NCBI RefSeq assembly: GCF_009695765.1 | Contig: NZ_VUNI01000005.1 | Span: 62,001 to 126,000 of the forward strand | From: Roseburia porci | GTDB taxonomy: Bacteria > Bacillota > Clostridia > Lachnospirales > Lachnospiraceae | Reading direction: 5' to 3' | DNA: 64,000 bases | Part shown: positions 26,992 to 37,175 of the stretch, one piece after another | How the letters are laid out: every line of letters starts with the position of its first letter | How positions within the stretch are numbered: the first letter of the stretch is position 1 | Made by a program: the position numbers and the translations under genes | Notes under the pieces: model-generated | The model's database searches: none | What the model saw: the letters and a program-made list of their open reading frames with translations, nothing else | Told to the model about the DNA's origin: nothing

Positions 26992-29460
26992 CGTACGTAA
27001 AGATCTGATTGTCAGACGATTTAGCATATCACAGGCATCTGTAAAGCTTCCGCTTCGGATGTCTGTTTTCTTTATGCGGATTGTCTTTTCCACAGTATCT
27101 GTAATATGGAAGAAGTTATCCTCAAATATCACATCTGCATCCTCAAAATCCAGTTCCACAAACGGTGCAAAACAGCTGCTCGTGATTCCGATCACATAGT
27201 CAGCCTCTTCTTCCGTTACTTTTGTGGTAAACTGCGGAATCTCAAGTTCCAGATGCTTAAACGGTACAAGCGTCTCCACATCTGTAAGCACTGTTCCATC
27301 CGCCAGAACTGCTTCTGCCTCCAGAAATACCGCATGCTTTTTCTCTTTCCAGCCTGAGATCTCCATGTCCAGAATATCCGCAGCAGAAAATGCATCCGCT
27401 TTTCCTTCTGAAGTAATCTCCTCTAAAACATGACAGTACATATCCTTCACGCGAAGCGAAACTTTTACGTTCTGCACCTGATTTGTTTCGTTTTCCAGAT
27501 ATACTGCTGCACTTTTCTCCGTCAGATACACGCTGATTGCCACCGGCGCATAGAATTTGGCAGCCATATAATGAAGTGCCTTCCATCTTCCGTAAAAATC
27601 AATGCTGGACCAGGAAGCCACCGGCCAGTTGTCATTGATCTGCCAGTACAAAGCTCCCATACACCGTCCACGGTTTCTCCTCCAGTGATCCACACCATAT
27701 TTGATAGCCATTCCCTGCAATACCTGTGTCACATATACAAGCTGTTTCAGATTCTCCGGATACTGGAAATTCTCAGAAAGATAATACAGCATCTTTCCAT
27801 TGGCGGCATCGTTTTTCTGATGGCTTTCCATTACTCTGGAAAAAATATTGCGGTCGTTTTCTTCTGTGTAACTGTTGACCGTCTTCATACATGGGAATGA
27901 CTGGAAGCCAAACTCTGAACAGAAACGGAAATAGTATTTCTGATAATCCGTAAATGGCTTCTGTCCATGCCATACATCCCAATAGTGGTTATCCCCGCGC
28001 GTATCATCATCCGGTTTGTCAAAGCATCCTCCCGATGATGGGGATGACGGCCAGTAAAAGGTATCCGGGTCTGTCTCCTTTACTGCCTTCGGCAATACAG
28101 ACTCAAACAATTTGATATAATCTGCCCGCAGATACGCTGTTTCAACCTGAAAATCTCCCCAGTGATCCCATGCAGACTCAATCTCATTATTTCCACACCA
28201 CAGTCCAAGGCATGCATGATGACGAAGACGTTTTACATTTTCAATTGCTTCTATTCTGCAGTTTTCTGCGAACTCATCTGTCACATCATACACATTACAT
28301 GCATACATAAGATCCTGCCATACGATCAGGCCTTTCCTGTCGCAGAGATCATAAAATTCATCCGATGGATAATAGCCTCCACCCCATACACGGACACAGT
28401 TAAAATTCGCTCTTTTACAGCATTCCAGAAGATAATCCTGTTTCTGTGCACTGATTCTTGTATACAGACAGTCATCCGGAATGTAATTGCCTCCACGGGT
28501 AAAGATCTTAAGTCCATTTACGCAGAATGCAAATTCTTTTCCCCATGCATCCTTCTCCTGACTGACCGTAAGTGTACGAAGACCGATCCGTTTCTCGCTT
28601 ACTTCCAGTACCTGTCCGTTTTCTTGATCCAGAATCTCCGTCTTTACCAGATACAACGGCTGACTTCCATAGCCATTTGGCCACCAGAGTTTCGGATCCG
28701 GGATCTCAAACTCCAGTTCTGCGGATCCATCCGCTGCCGGAATCTGCTGCGATTGTACGCCGGATCCATCCTCTTCACTGATCGTAACCCTGATCCAGCT
28801 CTGCTGATCTTCTGCTTCTTTAATACGAACCGCTGTCTTAACCTTCACGCCCTGTTCATGATCCTGTGTAATATGAACATCCTCTATCCGTGCATGACTA
28901 TAGCCTTCCAGATAGATCGGGCGGAAAATTCCGGCATCGATCGTCTGTGGTCCCCAGTCCCATCCAAACATAGAGTGTGCCTTACGGATCAGATGATTGC
29001 CCTTCATACATCCACTTGGAATATATTTCACTTCTTTTCCCGGTTCGTAAACATAATCATTGATATATTTTAAAACGGAATGAAACACAATGCGGATGCT
29101 GTTTTCTCCCGTCTTCAGAATATCTTTTACCGGTATTTTCCATGTGCGGTGCATATTATCCGTCGATGCAACCTTTGTCCCATTCAGATAAATATCTGTA
29201 AGTGTATCCAATCCTTCACAGACCAGCTCGACCTGTTCCTCCTTACAGAATCCTTCTTCTATCTCAAAGGAACGTTCCATCTGATAATCATTCCAGAAAA
29301 TTTCTCTGGTCCTGTCTTCATTAATCCGGTAAAACGGATCTTCAATGATCTTAGCATCCAAAAGTCCGGACAACACAGTTCCCGGAACATTCATCGTGCA
29401 GATAGTCTCCTCCCCCACTCTCGCAAGGCTCCACTTTCCAGCCAGATTTAGTTTATTCAT
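26983..29460 (-). CDS. Beta-mannosidase, glycoside hydrolase family 2
   Basis: 825 residues, intracellular (no signal peptide). It releases mannose from the non-reducing end of mannooligosaccharides. N-terminal jelly-roll domain (GKWSLARVGEE... VPGTVLSGLLDAKIIEDPFYRIN, WDWGPQTIDAGIFRPIYLE), Ig domains, and a TIM barrel with the acid/base Glu in LWCGNNEIESAW near residue 423 and the nucleophile Glu in FCSEFGFQSFP near 515. ATG 29460 follows GGAGGAGAAAAT; the frame opens six codons earlier. It appears to be a single-gene unit, with a palindromic operator over its -10 box. Confidence 0.93.
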   Translation of the reverse strand: MNKLNLAGKWSLARVGEETICTMNVPGTVLSGLLDAKIIEDPFYRINEDRTREIFWNDYQMERSFEIEEGFCKEEQVELVCEGLDTLTDIYLNGTKVASTDNMHRTWKIPVKDILKTGENSIRIVFHSVLKYINDYVYEPGKEVKYIPSGCMKGNHLIRKAHSMFGWDWGPQTIDAGIFRPIYLEGYSHARIEDVHITQDHEQGVKVKTAVRIKEAEDQQSWIRVTISEEDGSGVQSQQIPAADGSAELEFEIPDPKLWWPNGYGSQPLYLVKTEILDQENGQVLEVSEKRIGLRTLTVSQEKDAWGKEFAFCVNGLKIFTRGGNYIPDDCLYTRISAQKQDYLLECCKRANFNCVRVWGGGYYPSDEFYDLCDRKGLIVWQDLMYACNVYDVTDEFAENCRIEAIENVKRLRHHACLGLWCGNNEIESAWDHWGDFQVETAYLRADYIKLFESVLPKAVKETDPDTFYWPSSPSSGGCFDKPDDDTRGDNHYWDVWHGQKPFTDYQKYYFRFCSEFGFQSFPCMKTVNSYTEENDRNIFSRVMESHQKNDAANGKMLYYLSENFQYPENLKQLVYVTQVLQGMAIKYGVDHWRRNRGRCMGALYWQINDNWPVASWSSIDFYGRWKALHYMAAKFYAPVAISVYLTEKSAAVYLENETNQVQNVKVSLRVKDMYCHVLEEITSEGKADAFSAADILDMEISGWKEKKHAVFLEAEAVLADGTVLTDVETLVPFKHLELEIPQFTTKVTEEEADYVIGITSSCFAPFVELDFEDADVIFEDNFFHITDTVEKTIRIKKTDIRSGSFTDACDMLNRLTIRSLRTSD

Positions 29461-29487
29461 ATTTTCTCCTCCGTACATACTTCTCCA

Positions 29488-29512
29488 GTTATCATATTAT
29501 AATCATGATAAC
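29488..29512 (-). promoter_or_regulatory. Operator-like inverted repeat over the -10 box of the beta-mannosidase gene
   Basis: GTTATCAT-N9-ATGATAAC, perfect 8-bp arms, encloses a perfect TATAAT (plus coordinates 29496-29501). The -35 region is poor, which would fit a regulated promoter. Confidence 0.65.
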
Positions 29513-29555
29513 ACTTCTATCGTCCTGCGGTAAACCCAGAACTTTCCTGTAAAGT

Positions 29556-29608
29556 AAAAAACATCCACAGACACGGACCCCAATCCGTTTCTGCAGATGT
29601 TTTTCTGA
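29556..29608 (-). terminator. Terminator of the phosphoketolase gene
   Basis: Stem with AAAACATC and GATGTTTT at its base and ACGGA/TCCGT near the loop, followed on the minus strand by a TTTTTTAC tract. It lies 60-110 bp after the stop. Confidence 0.8.
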
Positions 29609-29665
29609 TTGCAAAAATAAATAATTAACTATATATTAGAGGAATCTGACTTTTTAAGCAAAATC

Positions 29666-32047
29666 TTATTTTGCTGTATGCCACTGCCAGTCACGAACTT
29701 CTTCGAGATCCTGTCCGTACTCAGCAATGTACTGTTTATGCTCAACAAGCTTATCGTTCATCTTCTGGATCAGATAAGAACCGCGGTTGCCAAGCTGTGG
29801 AAGGTGCATGATTGCATCTTTTACAAGGTTGAAACGATCAATTTCATTCTGAACTCTCATATCAAATGGAGTTGTGATGGTTCCTTCTTCCTGATAGCCA
29901 TGAACAGACATGTTCTGATTATCACGACGGTAGGTAAGTTCGTGAATCAGTGTCGGATATCCATGGAATGCAAAGATGACAGGTTTGTCTGTTGTAAAGA
30001 GTGCATTGTATTCTGCATCACTTAATCCATGTGGATGTTTATGATTTGACTCAAGTTTAAATAAGTCAACTACGTTTACAACACGGATCTTAAGTTCCGG
30101 AAGCTCATCACGTAAAATTGTAACAGCCGCCATTGTCTCAAGTGTTGGTGTATCCCCACAGCATGCCATAACGATGTCCGGTTCTTCGCCGCCGTCATTG
30201 CTTGCCCAATCCCAGATGCCAACACCCTGCGTGCAGTGTTTTACAGCCTGTTCCATGTTCAGCCACTGATAGCTTGGATGTTTGGAAGCTACAATTGCAT
30301 TGACATAGTTTTTGCTCTTTATGCAGTGATCGAAGCAGGATAATAAGCAGTTTGTATCTGGTGGAAGATACATACGTACCACATCTGCTTTCTTATTTGC
30401 AATATGATCCAAAAATCCCGGATCCTGATGAGTATATCCGTTATGATCCTGCTGCCATACATTGGATGTCAGGATAAAGTTCAGGGAAGCGATTGGACGT
30501 CTCCATGTCAGCTGATTGCATACTTTTAACCATTTTGCATGCTGGGCAGCCATAGAATCTACAACACGGATAAATGCTTCGTAGCTTGCGAAGAATCCAT
30601 GACGACCTGTCAGAAGATATCCCTCTAACCAGCCTTCACACATATGCTCACTTAACATACCATCCATGATACGTCCACCTCTTGCAAGGCAGTCATCGGT
30701 AGGAAGAAGTTCCGCATTCCAGTCTCTGTTTTCAGCTTCAAATACTTTATACAGACGGTTTGACATACTCTCATCCGGTCCGAAGATACGGAAGTTTTTG
30801 CTCTCTTTATTCAATGTAAAGATATCACGGATATATCCGCCCAGTTCGATCATATCCTGGGCTTTTGTCTTACCAGGATCTACATCAATACCATAGGTAC
30901 GGAAATCCGGAAGTCTTAAGTCTTTTAATAACAGACCGCCGTTTGCATGTGGATTTGCTCCAAGACGTGCATTTCCCTTTGGTGCAAGCTCTGCAAGTTC
31001 CGGGATCAGACGTCCGTTCTCATCAAATAACTCTTCCGGATGATAACTCTCTAACCACTCTTTTAACAGTTTCAGATGTTCTTCCGGTTTCTCCATGGAG
31101 ATTGGAACCTGATGTGCACGGAAAGATCCTTCGATCTGCTGTCCGTCTACAACCTTTGGTCCTGTCCATCCCTTTGGTGTACGAAGAACGATCATTGGCC
31201 ACTTTGGACGCTCCGGATCATTGTTCTTACGAGCATTTTCCTGGATAGATTTGATTTTCTCAATTGCATAATCCATAGCCTCAGCCATCAGTTTATGCAT
31301 TGTCATTGGATCGTCGCCTTCTACAAAGATTGGCTCCCATCCACATCCAATAAAGAAGCTTTCAATCTCTTCATGAGGAATACGTGAGAAAATTGTAGGG
31401 TTGCTGATCTTATATCCGTTCAGATTCAGGATTGGAAGAACCGCACCATCTGTGATCGGATTTAAGAATTTATTTGACTGCCATGAGGTAGCCAGAGGAC
31501 CTGTCTCTGCTTCTCCATCACCGACAACTACGGTAGCGATCAGATCCGGGTTATCGAATACAGCACCAAATGCATGTGCGATCGAATATCCCAGCTCACC
31601 ACCTTCGTTGATAGAACCTGGTGTCTCCGGTGCACAATGGCTTGGAACTCCACATGGGAATGAAAACTGTTTGAACATTTTCTTCATACCCTCTTCATCC
31701 TGACTGATGTTTGGATAGATCTCACTGTAAGTTCCTTCCAGATATGTATTTGCAATCATAAAGTTTCCGCCGTGTCCAGGTCCGGAAAGTAAAATCATAT
31801 CCAGATCATAACGTTTGATGACACGGTTGCAGTGTACATAAACAAAGTTCTGTCCAGGTACGGTTCCCCAGTGACCAACGATCTTTTTCTTGATCTGGTC
31901 CATGGTAAGTGGCTCTTTTAAAAGTGGATTATCTAAAAGATAAAGCTGTCCAGCTGATAAATAGTTTGCCGCACGCCAGTATGCGTTCATTTTTTCCAGC
32001 ATTTCCTGAGATAATGGCTGTTTTTCAAGACAAGTATTCTCTGACAT
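29666..32047 (-). CDS. xfp: Xylulose-5-phosphate/fructose-6-phosphate phosphoketolase
   Basis: 793 residues. A thiamine-diphosphate enzyme that cleaves Xu5P or F6P with phosphate to acetyl phosphate plus G3P or E4P. Seen: [28 protein letters not shown], the ThDP motif [19 protein letters not shown] and [16 protein letters not shown]. Full length, with AGGAGG seven bases before ATG 32047. No other pentose-pathway genes are adjacent, and no acetate kinase lies next to it. It suggests a phosphoketolase shunt for pentoses or extra acetyl phosphate. Confidence 0.95.
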   Translation of the reverse strand: MSENTCLEKQPLSQEMLEKMNAYWRAANYLSAGQLYLLDNPLLKEPLTMDQIKKKIVGHWGTVPGQNFVYVHCNRVIKRYDLDMILLSGPGHGGNFMIANTYLEGTYSEIYPNISQDEEGMKKMFKQFSFPCGVPSHCAPETPGSINEGGELGYSIAHAFGAVFDNPDLIATVVVGDGEAETGPLATSWQSNKFLNPITDGAVLPILNLNGYKISNPTIFSRIPHEEIESFFIGCGWEPIFVEGDDPMTMHKLMAEAMDYAIEKIKSIQENARKNNDPERPKWPMIVLRTPKGWTGPKVVDGQQIEGSFRAHQVPISMEKPEEHLKLLKEWLESYHPEELFDENGRLIPELAELAPKGNARLGANPHANGGLLLKDLRLPDFRTYGIDVDPGKTKAQDMIELGGYIRDIFTLNKESKNFRIFGPDESMSNRLYKVFEAENRDWNAELLPTDDCLARGGRIMDGMLSEHMCEGWLEGYLLTGRHGFFASYEAFIRVVDSMAAQHAKWLKVCNQLTWRRPIASLNFILTSNVWQQDHNGYTHQDPGFLDHIANKKADVVRMYLPPDTNCLLSCFDHCIKSKNYVNAIVASKHPSYQWLNMEQAVKHCTQGVGIWDWASNDGGEEPDIVMACCGDTPTLETMAAVTILRDELPELKIRVVNVVDLFKLESNHKHPHGLSDAEYNALFTTDKPVIFAFHGYPTLIHELTYRRDNQNMSVHGYQEEGTITTPFDMRVQNEIDRFNLVKDAIMHLPQLGNRGSYLIQKMNDKLVEHKQYIAEYGQDLEEVRDWQWHTAK

Positions 32048-32139
32048 TTTTGTCCTCCTAATTACTTTCGTTACTTCTTTAACAATTTCATCATAGCACA
32101 GGAGTTGTCATTCGTTAAATCACTTATCTTGATTCCATT

Positions 32140-32156
32140 CATATCAGATTGATATG
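32140..32156. promoter_or_regulatory. Palindrome upstream of the phosphoketolase gene
   Basis: CATATCA-GAT-TGATATG, perfect 7-bp arms, 93 bp upstream of the xfp start. A TATGAT -10-like hexamer lies nearer the gene (minus strand, about 32092). A regulator site is possible. Confidence 0.4.
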
Positions 32157-32184
32157 GATAAAAATTGCTAACAACTTCATTTTG

Positions 32185-33540
32185 TCAAATTCCTGACAAA
32201 TCCACTTCATATATATAACTTTGTGTATTTTGCTCCGGCTTGTAAAACATAACCATATACCATGGTAAATATTCTACTCCAGATTCTTCTGCAACATTTT
32301 CTTTGCAAAACACCAGCCTTCTTCCAAATCTCCAGTTTGAAACTGCAGATACCTTATTCAAAGCTGAATGTTTCTTATAATCATTTCCTGATTTTATCTC
32401 CAGAAGATCAACCTTTAATCCATTTTGTATAACAAAATCCACTTCTCCATATTTTTTTGATTCAAAATAATTTAAAGAAAACCCATTACTCTTTACTGCC
32501 TGTGCAAAAACATTTTCCAAAACACTTCCCATATTTACTTCCATGTTCCCCTGCAAAAGTTCAAACTGAATATTGTCCATACAGGAGGCACAGAGAAGGC
32601 CGGTGTCTCCCATAAACAGTTTAAACAGATTTCTCTTTTCATTAAGTTGTAACGGAGGCTGCGGTTCTGTAACATTATAAGATGGCAGTGCCACACCGGC
32701 ATCACTTAGCCATAAAAAAGCGTTTTCATAGCGATTCATCCTGCCGTTTTCATCAATCCGGTTTAAAACAAATCTTCTGTTTTTGTCATCTAACTGAGAT
32801 GCAATGCTGTCAAAGATTGCTTTAATTTTAATTTTTTCACTACCTTCCGCATATTTTGAAATATCCTGCCGATAGAGTTCAAGGATACTTCTCTGCGTCT
32901 GAATCACTTTTCCAATATCATGAGTATTCACATAAGTCTGCACAACATCGGGCATTCCCCCAACAACGATATAAGTTGCAAAAAGTTTTAACAATGTTTC
33001 GTGCATGACCGTAGGAACCGTTTCATGTTTTTCATAACAGTGCTCAAGCATTGTAAGCGTAGAATTCTGCACCCCATTCGCAATGAAATACTCTTTCAGA
33101 TTCATTGGGTACATATAGACAATCTCTTCAAATCCAACCGCATAAGATGGAACTTCCTTATATTTTACCCCCAGCAGAGAGCCCGATTCGATGTAATCGA
33201 ATCTTCCATCTTCAACAAGAAACTTGACCGCGCATCTTGCATTTGGACACTCCTGTATTTCATCCAAAAAAATCAATGTTTTTCCCGGTTCAAGTTTCTG
33301 CATCTTAAAGGCAGTAATGTTTTCAATGATCGTGTCTGCATCCAACTTTCCCGCAAAAATTTTCTCTGCGCCCTGATCTAATATAAAATTAATCTCAAGG
33401 AAGTTCTCATATTCTTTTTTGGCGAATTCACGAATCGCAGTTGTCTTCCCAATCTGTCTTGCACCGATAATACACAGTGCTTTCTTTTTTTTCTCCCTTT
33501 TCCAGAAAGATAACCTGTCGGATATTTCTCTTTTCAGCAT
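32185..33540 (-). CDS. AAA-type ATPase with C-terminal DUF4143
   Basis: 451 residues. Walker A GARQIGKTT near 26-34; Walker B LIFLDEIQECPNA near 89-101; arginine-type region SGSLLGVKYKEV; and a C-terminal DUF4143 domain (about 205-400) ending in a nuclease-like fold segment (YFESKKYGEVDFVIQNGLKVDLLEIKSG, a D-x(n)-E-x-K pattern). Family members are common accessory genes of unknown role in bacteria and archaea. It is more A/T-rich than its neighbours, suggesting transfer. Good AGGAGGG site at ATG 33540. Three spaced direct repeats lie in its promoter region. Confidence 0.85.
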   Translation of the reverse strand: MLKREISDRLSFWKREKKKKALCIIGARQIGKTTAIREFAKKEYENFLEINFILDQGAEKIFAGKLDADTIIENITAFKMQKLEPGKTLIFLDEIQECPNARCAVKFLVEDGRFDYIESGSLLGVKYKEVPSYAVGFEEIVYMYPMNLKEYFIANGVQNSTLTMLEHCYEKHETVPTVMHETLLKLFATYIVVGGMPDVVQTYVNTHDIGKVIQTQRSILELYRQDISKYAEGSEKIKIKAIFDSIASQLDDKNRRFVLNRIDENGRMNRYENAFLWLSDAGVALPSYNVTEPQPPLQLNEKRNLFKLFMGDTGLLCASCMDNIQFELLQGNMEVNMGSVLENVFAQAVKSNGFSLNYFESKKYGEVDFVIQNGLKVDLLEIKSGNDYKKHSALNKVSAVSNWRFGRRLVFCKENVAEESGVEYLPWYMVMFYKPEQNTQSYIYEVDLSGI

Positions 33541-33565
33541 TGGATCATCCCTCCTAATGCTAGTA

Positions 33566-33644
33566 TTGTAACATTTTTCTCAAATTATTCAACGTATTTT
33601 GTAACATTATTCTTATGTTTTGTTGTATTTTTGCAACATTATTC
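33566..33644 (-). repeat. Three direct repeats upstream of the AAA/DUF4143 gene
   Basis: On the minus strand GAATAATGTTGCAA (33631-33644), GAATAATGTTACAA (33599-33612) and GAAAAATGTTACAA (33566-33579) recur every 32-33 bp, close to three helical turns. They look like iterated binding sites. A weaker partial copy begins at 33654. Confidence 0.7.
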
Positions 33645-33660
33645 CTGCATTTTTTGCAAC

Positions 33661-33710
33661 AAAAATGCAGAGAAGTATATTTGTTATAACATACCTCTCT
33701 GCATTTTAAT
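33661..33710 (-). terminator. Terminator of the nucleoside-salvage/PH-domain operon
   Basis: AAAATGCAGAGAAGTAT pairs with ATACCTCTCTGCATTTT (one mismatch) around a 12-base loop; the minus strand runs into TTTTTGTTG. Confidence 0.8.
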
Positions 33711-33756
33711 TTTAACGTTGTCTGCACTCAGATTACTGTCTGGCTATCGTCTTAAA

Positions 33757-34146
33757 CTACTGCGCATCATCCAGATCCAGTTCCTGCTCATCTTCCCCCA
33801 TCAGTTCACGGCTTGAAACACGCTTCTCATCGCGGTTTTTCTCAACAAGTTCGGATAACTTTTCCTTAACCTCTTTTGACTTTTTGATGCTGGTGATCTC
33901 GAAATCCCCCATACTCTTGTCTGCCGAACTTACTTTGATCGTTCCGACTCCGAATATTTTCTGTCCAAAAGTTCTTGTGAGCTTTACATCCATGATACGA
34001 TATAAACGCACCTCGTCCTCAACGGTTGTAAATAATCCGGTCTGTATAAACAGACGATCCTCCGTCAGTGTATATTTGGTAAAACTCAGAGGTAAACCAA
34101 ATAATGTTCTCTTTCTGTCACTCCAGATTACATTGTTATCTGCCAT
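33757..34146 (-). CDS. PH-domain (bPH2/DUF304-like) small protein
   Basis: 129 residues. Residues 1-95 fit a bacterial pleckstrin-homology-like domain: SFTKYTLTEDRLFIQTGLFTTVEDEVRLYRIMDVKLTRTFGQKIFGVGTIKV. This is followed by an acidic, charged tail. No membrane span is seen, unlike many bPH2 proteins. Function unknown. ATG 34146 follows AAAGGAG at seven bases. It lies 21 bp after deoC and is probably the last gene of that operon. Confidence 0.75.
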   Translation of the reverse strand: MADNNVIWSDRKRTLFGLPLSFTKYTLTEDRLFIQTGLFTTVEDEVRLYRIMDVKLTRTFGQKIFGVGTIKVSSADKSMGDFEITSIKKSKEVKEKLSELVEKNRDEKRVSSRELMGEDEQELDLDDAQ

Positions 34147-34167
34147 AATCAAACTCCTTTTCTTTTT

Positions 34168-34830
34168 CTAAAGAAGAGTATACTGTTTCTTGATGATCTT
34201 TACAAGTCTGCTTGTTCCAAGCCTGTCTGCTCCAAGCCGGATAAATTCTTCTGCATCCGCAAAAGACGAAATTCCACCCGCCGCTTTAATGTGCACATTT
34301 GGTCCCACATGCTTTTTCATCAGTGCAACATCTTCAAAAGTTGCACCTGCCGTCGAAAATCCTGTGGATGTTTTAATATACTCAGCCCCCGCGTTTGTGA
34401 CAATCTCACACATTTTAATCTTTTCTTCGTCCGTCAGAAGACATGTCTCGATGATGACTTTTAAAATTTTTCCTTCACACGCATCATGAACCTGACGAAT
34501 CTCATCTTCCACCTCATCATACCGCTTATCTTTGACAAAGCCGATATTGATCACCATATCGATCTCCGATGCCCCATTGGCAATGGCATCCTTCGTCTCA
34601 AACACTTTGACTGCGGTTGTATGATATCCATTCGGGAAACCGATTACCGTACAGATGGGAAGCTTTCCATCCACGTATTGTGCAGCCTGCTTCACATAAG
34701 CTGCCGGAATACACGCAGATGCTGTTTCATATTTTAATCCGTCATCCAGAATCTGGCGGATTTCTTCCCACGTTGCATTTTGAGCCAGCAGCGTGTGATC
34801 CACTCTTTTTAAAATCTCTTTTCTGTCCAT
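34168..34830 (-). CDS. deoC: Deoxyribose-phosphate aldolase
   Basis: 220 residues. Class I aldolase that splits deoxyribose-5-phosphate into acetaldehyde and glyceraldehyde-3-phosphate. Seen: [43 protein letters not shown], and the Schiff-base lysine in [15 protein letters not shown], then [16 protein letters not shown]. It is separated from deoB by a copy of the palindromic repeat but in the same direction, so it is the third step of one salvage pathway. Confidence 0.95.
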   Translation of the reverse strand: MDRKEILKRVDHTLLAQNATWEEIRQILDDGLKYETASACIPAAYVKQAAQYVDGKLPICTVIGFPNGYHTTAVKVFETKDAIANGASEIDMVINIGFVKDKRYDEVEDEIRQVHDACEGKILKVIIETCLLTDEEKIKMCEIVTNAGAEYIKTSTGFSTAGATFEDVALMKKHVGPNVHIKAAGGISSFADAEEFIRLGADRLGTSRLVKIIKKQYTLL

Positions 34831-34852
34831 TTTTTGCTCCTTTTATATTAGC

Positions 34853-35031
34853 CATGCATTGCAGAACTTTCACAATACTAACGATAGCATGTACTGCGAG
34901 TACAAATGATCGCAGGCACGTTCTCACTGCTCATCGCTGGCAGCGGTACATAAGACGTCGAAGTACCGGCCGCTCTGAAGCGCCTGCGCGTCACTTGTAC
35001 TCGCAGTACATGCTCAATTTGCAAATGCCTG
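34853..35031 (+). repeat. Long palindromic element, copy 2
   Basis: Core 34887-35013 (127 bp) starts GCATGTACTGCGAGTACA and ends with the inverted TGTACTCGCAGTACATGC. It contains both invariant blocks. The central hairpin is reduced to GACGTC. Weak outer repeat ends (CATGCATT... and ...ATGCCTG) put the element directly against the deoB stop codon. The core ends 56 bp before the deoC start. Confidence 0.9.
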
Positions 35032-36228
35032 CTATATCAACTGCTCCAGTACGGAATAGCCTATCGTATCCTGTGGCATGGTAAGACCAAAATTATCCAC
35101 GATCGTTGCACCTATAATTGCAAATGTAGGCGGCTCTTCCAGTTTTCCCGATGACTTCATCGATGGGGAATATGCCAGAAACGGCACCTGTTCTCTTGTA
35201 TGGTCTGTTCCGGTATAGGTCGGATCATTGCCGTGGTCCGCGGTGATGATCAAAAGGTCATCCTCTCGCAATACCTGAAGCAGTTCTCCCAGTTTTACAT
35301 CAAAGCGTTCCAGTTCCTGTGCATATCCTTTGACGTTTCTTCTGTGTCCCCACAATGCATCAAAATCAACCAGGTTTACAAAACACAATCCGGTAAAATC
35401 CCTTTCTGCGATTGCAATGGTCTGCTCCATTCCATGTACGGAGCTCTTGGATTTATTTGATTCCGTAATTCCTTCTCCATCAAAAATGTCGCAGATTTTT
35501 CCAACCGAGATCACATCGTATCCGGCATCTTTTAATACATTTAAGGCCGTTTTTCCAAATGGCTTTAATGCATAGTCATGGCGGTTGCTGGTGCGCTTGA
35601 ATTCTCCCTTTTTCTTGCCGACATAAGGTCTTGCGATGACTCTTCCAACCTTCCATTCGTCCTTCATGGTAATCTCTCTGGCGATCTTGCAGCACCGGTA
35701 TAATTCGTCCAGTCCAAATGTCTCTTCGTTTCCACAGATCTGAAGAACCGAATCCGCAGATGTATATACAATCATATGTCCGGTCGCGATCTCTTCTTCT
35801 CCGAGCTCGTCCAGAATCACGGTTCCGCTCTCACTCCGGTTTCCGATGACTTTATGTCCTGTACGTTTCTCAAGCTCCTCGATCAGCTCCTTTGGAAATC
35901 CATGCTCCGAAAATGTCAGGAATGGTTTCGTAATATGAAGTCCCATCATCTCCCAGTGACCGGTCATGGTGTCTTTTCCCGTACTTGCCTCATTCACTTT
36001 CGTAAAATACCCCAGAGGTTTCTCAACAGGTGCAATGTTTTTTAATTCTTTCATATTGGCAATTCCAAGCTTTCTCATGTTTGGAATTGCAAGATGGTCA
36101 ACCGATTCTGCAATATGTCCGAGCGTATCTGTACCTGCGTCTCCATATGCAGCTGCATCTTTTGCTCCGCCAACGCCTAATGAATCGATTACAATTGTAA
36201 AAATTCGTTTATATTTTTTCGGTTCCAT
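35032..36228 (-). CDS. deoB: Phosphopentomutase
   Basis: 398 residues, alkaline-phosphatase-superfamily metalloenzyme. It interconverts (deoxy)ribose-1-phosphate and -5-phosphate. Seen: [28 protein letters not shown], the phosphorylated threonine region [26 protein letters not shown] and [21 protein letters not shown]. The TAG stop touches repeat copy 2. It lies 37 bp after the uridine phosphorylase gene, with a GGGGGAAAGGA site. Confidence 0.96.
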   Translation of the reverse strand: MEPKKYKRIFTIVIDSLGVGGAKDAAAYGDAGTDTLGHIAESVDHLAIPNMRKLGIANMKELKNIAPVEKPLGYFTKVNEASTGKDTMTGHWEMMGLHITKPFLTFSEHGFPKELIEELEKRTGHKVIGNRSESGTVILDELGEEEIATGHMIVYTSADSVLQICGNEETFGLDELYRCCKIAREITMKDEWKVGRVIARPYVGKKKGEFKRTSNRHDYALKPFGKTALNVLKDAGYDVISVGKICDIFDGEGITESNKSKSSVHGMEQTIAIAERDFTGLCFVNLVDFDALWGHRRNVKGYAQELERFDVKLGELLQVLREDDLLIITADHGNDPTYTGTDHTREQVPFLAYSPSMKSSGKLEEPPTFAIIGATIVDNFGLTMPQDTIGYSVLEQLI

Positions 36229-36265
36229 TTCCTTTCCCCCTTACAACTTCAACTGTCAGATGATA

Positions 36266-37045
36266 CTACTTGTTTTTATCTTCCTGTATCAGTCTTCGAA
36301 GTGCAGCGACTGCAATCCGGATTGCAGCCTCTGTATCATGCACGATCGGATTCTCCATGCCAAGTGCATTTCTCTCCTGATTGCCCATAACAAGGAATTC
36401 CGATCCACAACGCACCTTAAGATGAGCCGCAACGATAAATAATGCGGCCGACTCCATCTCCGATGCTTTACATCCCATACGTTTCCACGCTTCCCATTTA
36501 TTTATAAGCTCATAGCTTACCGGCATACGCTCCGGCTCATGCTGTCCATAAAACGCATCCTTACACTGGACCACACCGGTATGATACGTATAACCAAGCT
36601 CTTTGCTGGAAGCGACCAGCGCATTTACCACATCCAGATCTGCAACCGCAGGATATTCGATCGGTGCATATTCTCTGCTTGTGCCTTCCATGCGCACTGC
36701 TCCGGTGGCTACCACAATATCTCCGCCTTTGACATCGAGATCAATTCCGCCACAGGTTCCGACACGGATAAATGTATCTGCACCACAGCGTACCAGTTCC
36801 TCCATAGCAATCGAAGCAGAAGGTCCTCCGATTCCGGTGGATGTCACACTTACCTTCTCTCCATCCAGATAACCGGTGTAAGTTACAAATTCTCTGCTGT
36901 CTGCCACAAGTTTTGCATCATCAAAATGTTCTGCAATCTTCTGACATCTTTTCGGATCTCCGGGAAGTATTACATAACGTCCGACATCTCCACGTCTGAT
37001 CTGTAAATGATACTGTAAGCCCTCTTCACCTGAATAATTCTGCAT
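36266..37045 (-). CDS. udp: Uridine phosphorylase
   Basis: 259 residues, hexameric nucleoside phosphorylase family I. Seen: [53 protein letters not shown] and the substrate loop [15 protein letters not shown]. It releases uracil (or a related base) and ribose-1-phosphate, which deoB and deoC-type enzymes then process. First gene of the cluster; GGGGGAC precedes ATG 37045. The specificity for uridine over deoxyuridine/thymidine is inferred. Confidence 0.9.
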   Translation of the reverse strand: MQNYSGEEGLQYHLQIRRGDVGRYVILPGDPKRCQKIAEHFDDAKLVADSREFVTYTGYLDGEKVSVTSTGIGGPSASIAMEELVRCGADTFIRVGTCGGIDLDVKGGDIVVATGAVRMEGTSREYAPIEYPAVADLDVVNALVASSKELGYTYHTGVVQCKDAFYGQHEPERMPVSYELINKWEAWKRMGCKASEMESAALFIVAAHLKVRCGSEFLVMGNQERNALGMENPIVHDTEAAIRIAVAALRRLIQEDKNK

Positions 37046-37113
37046 AATCGTCCCCCTTGTGCCACGTATTTGATACTTTTATTATATACCGTATGAAAAA
37101 CAAATTATAGACT

Positions 37114-37152
37114 AAAAATGCAAAGCCGTATCCAAAACAGCTTTGCATTCTT
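37114..37152 (-). terminator. Terminator of the 158-residue hypothetical gene
   Basis: AAATGCAAAGC and GCTTTGCATT flank a 13-base loop, followed on the minus strand by TTTTTAG. Confidence 0.75.
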
Positions 37153-37175
37153 TAAATGTATTCTTTTGCATTCTC

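Noticed and set aside
28162-29073. 303-residue open frame opposite the beta-mannosidase gene
   Set aside because: Antisense shadow of a clear GH2 enzyme; no ribosome site and no recognisable protein features.
33566-33660. CRISPR-like array
   Set aside because: Only three short imperfect repeats with A/T-rich spacers of ~18 bp; no cas genes. They fit operator sites better.
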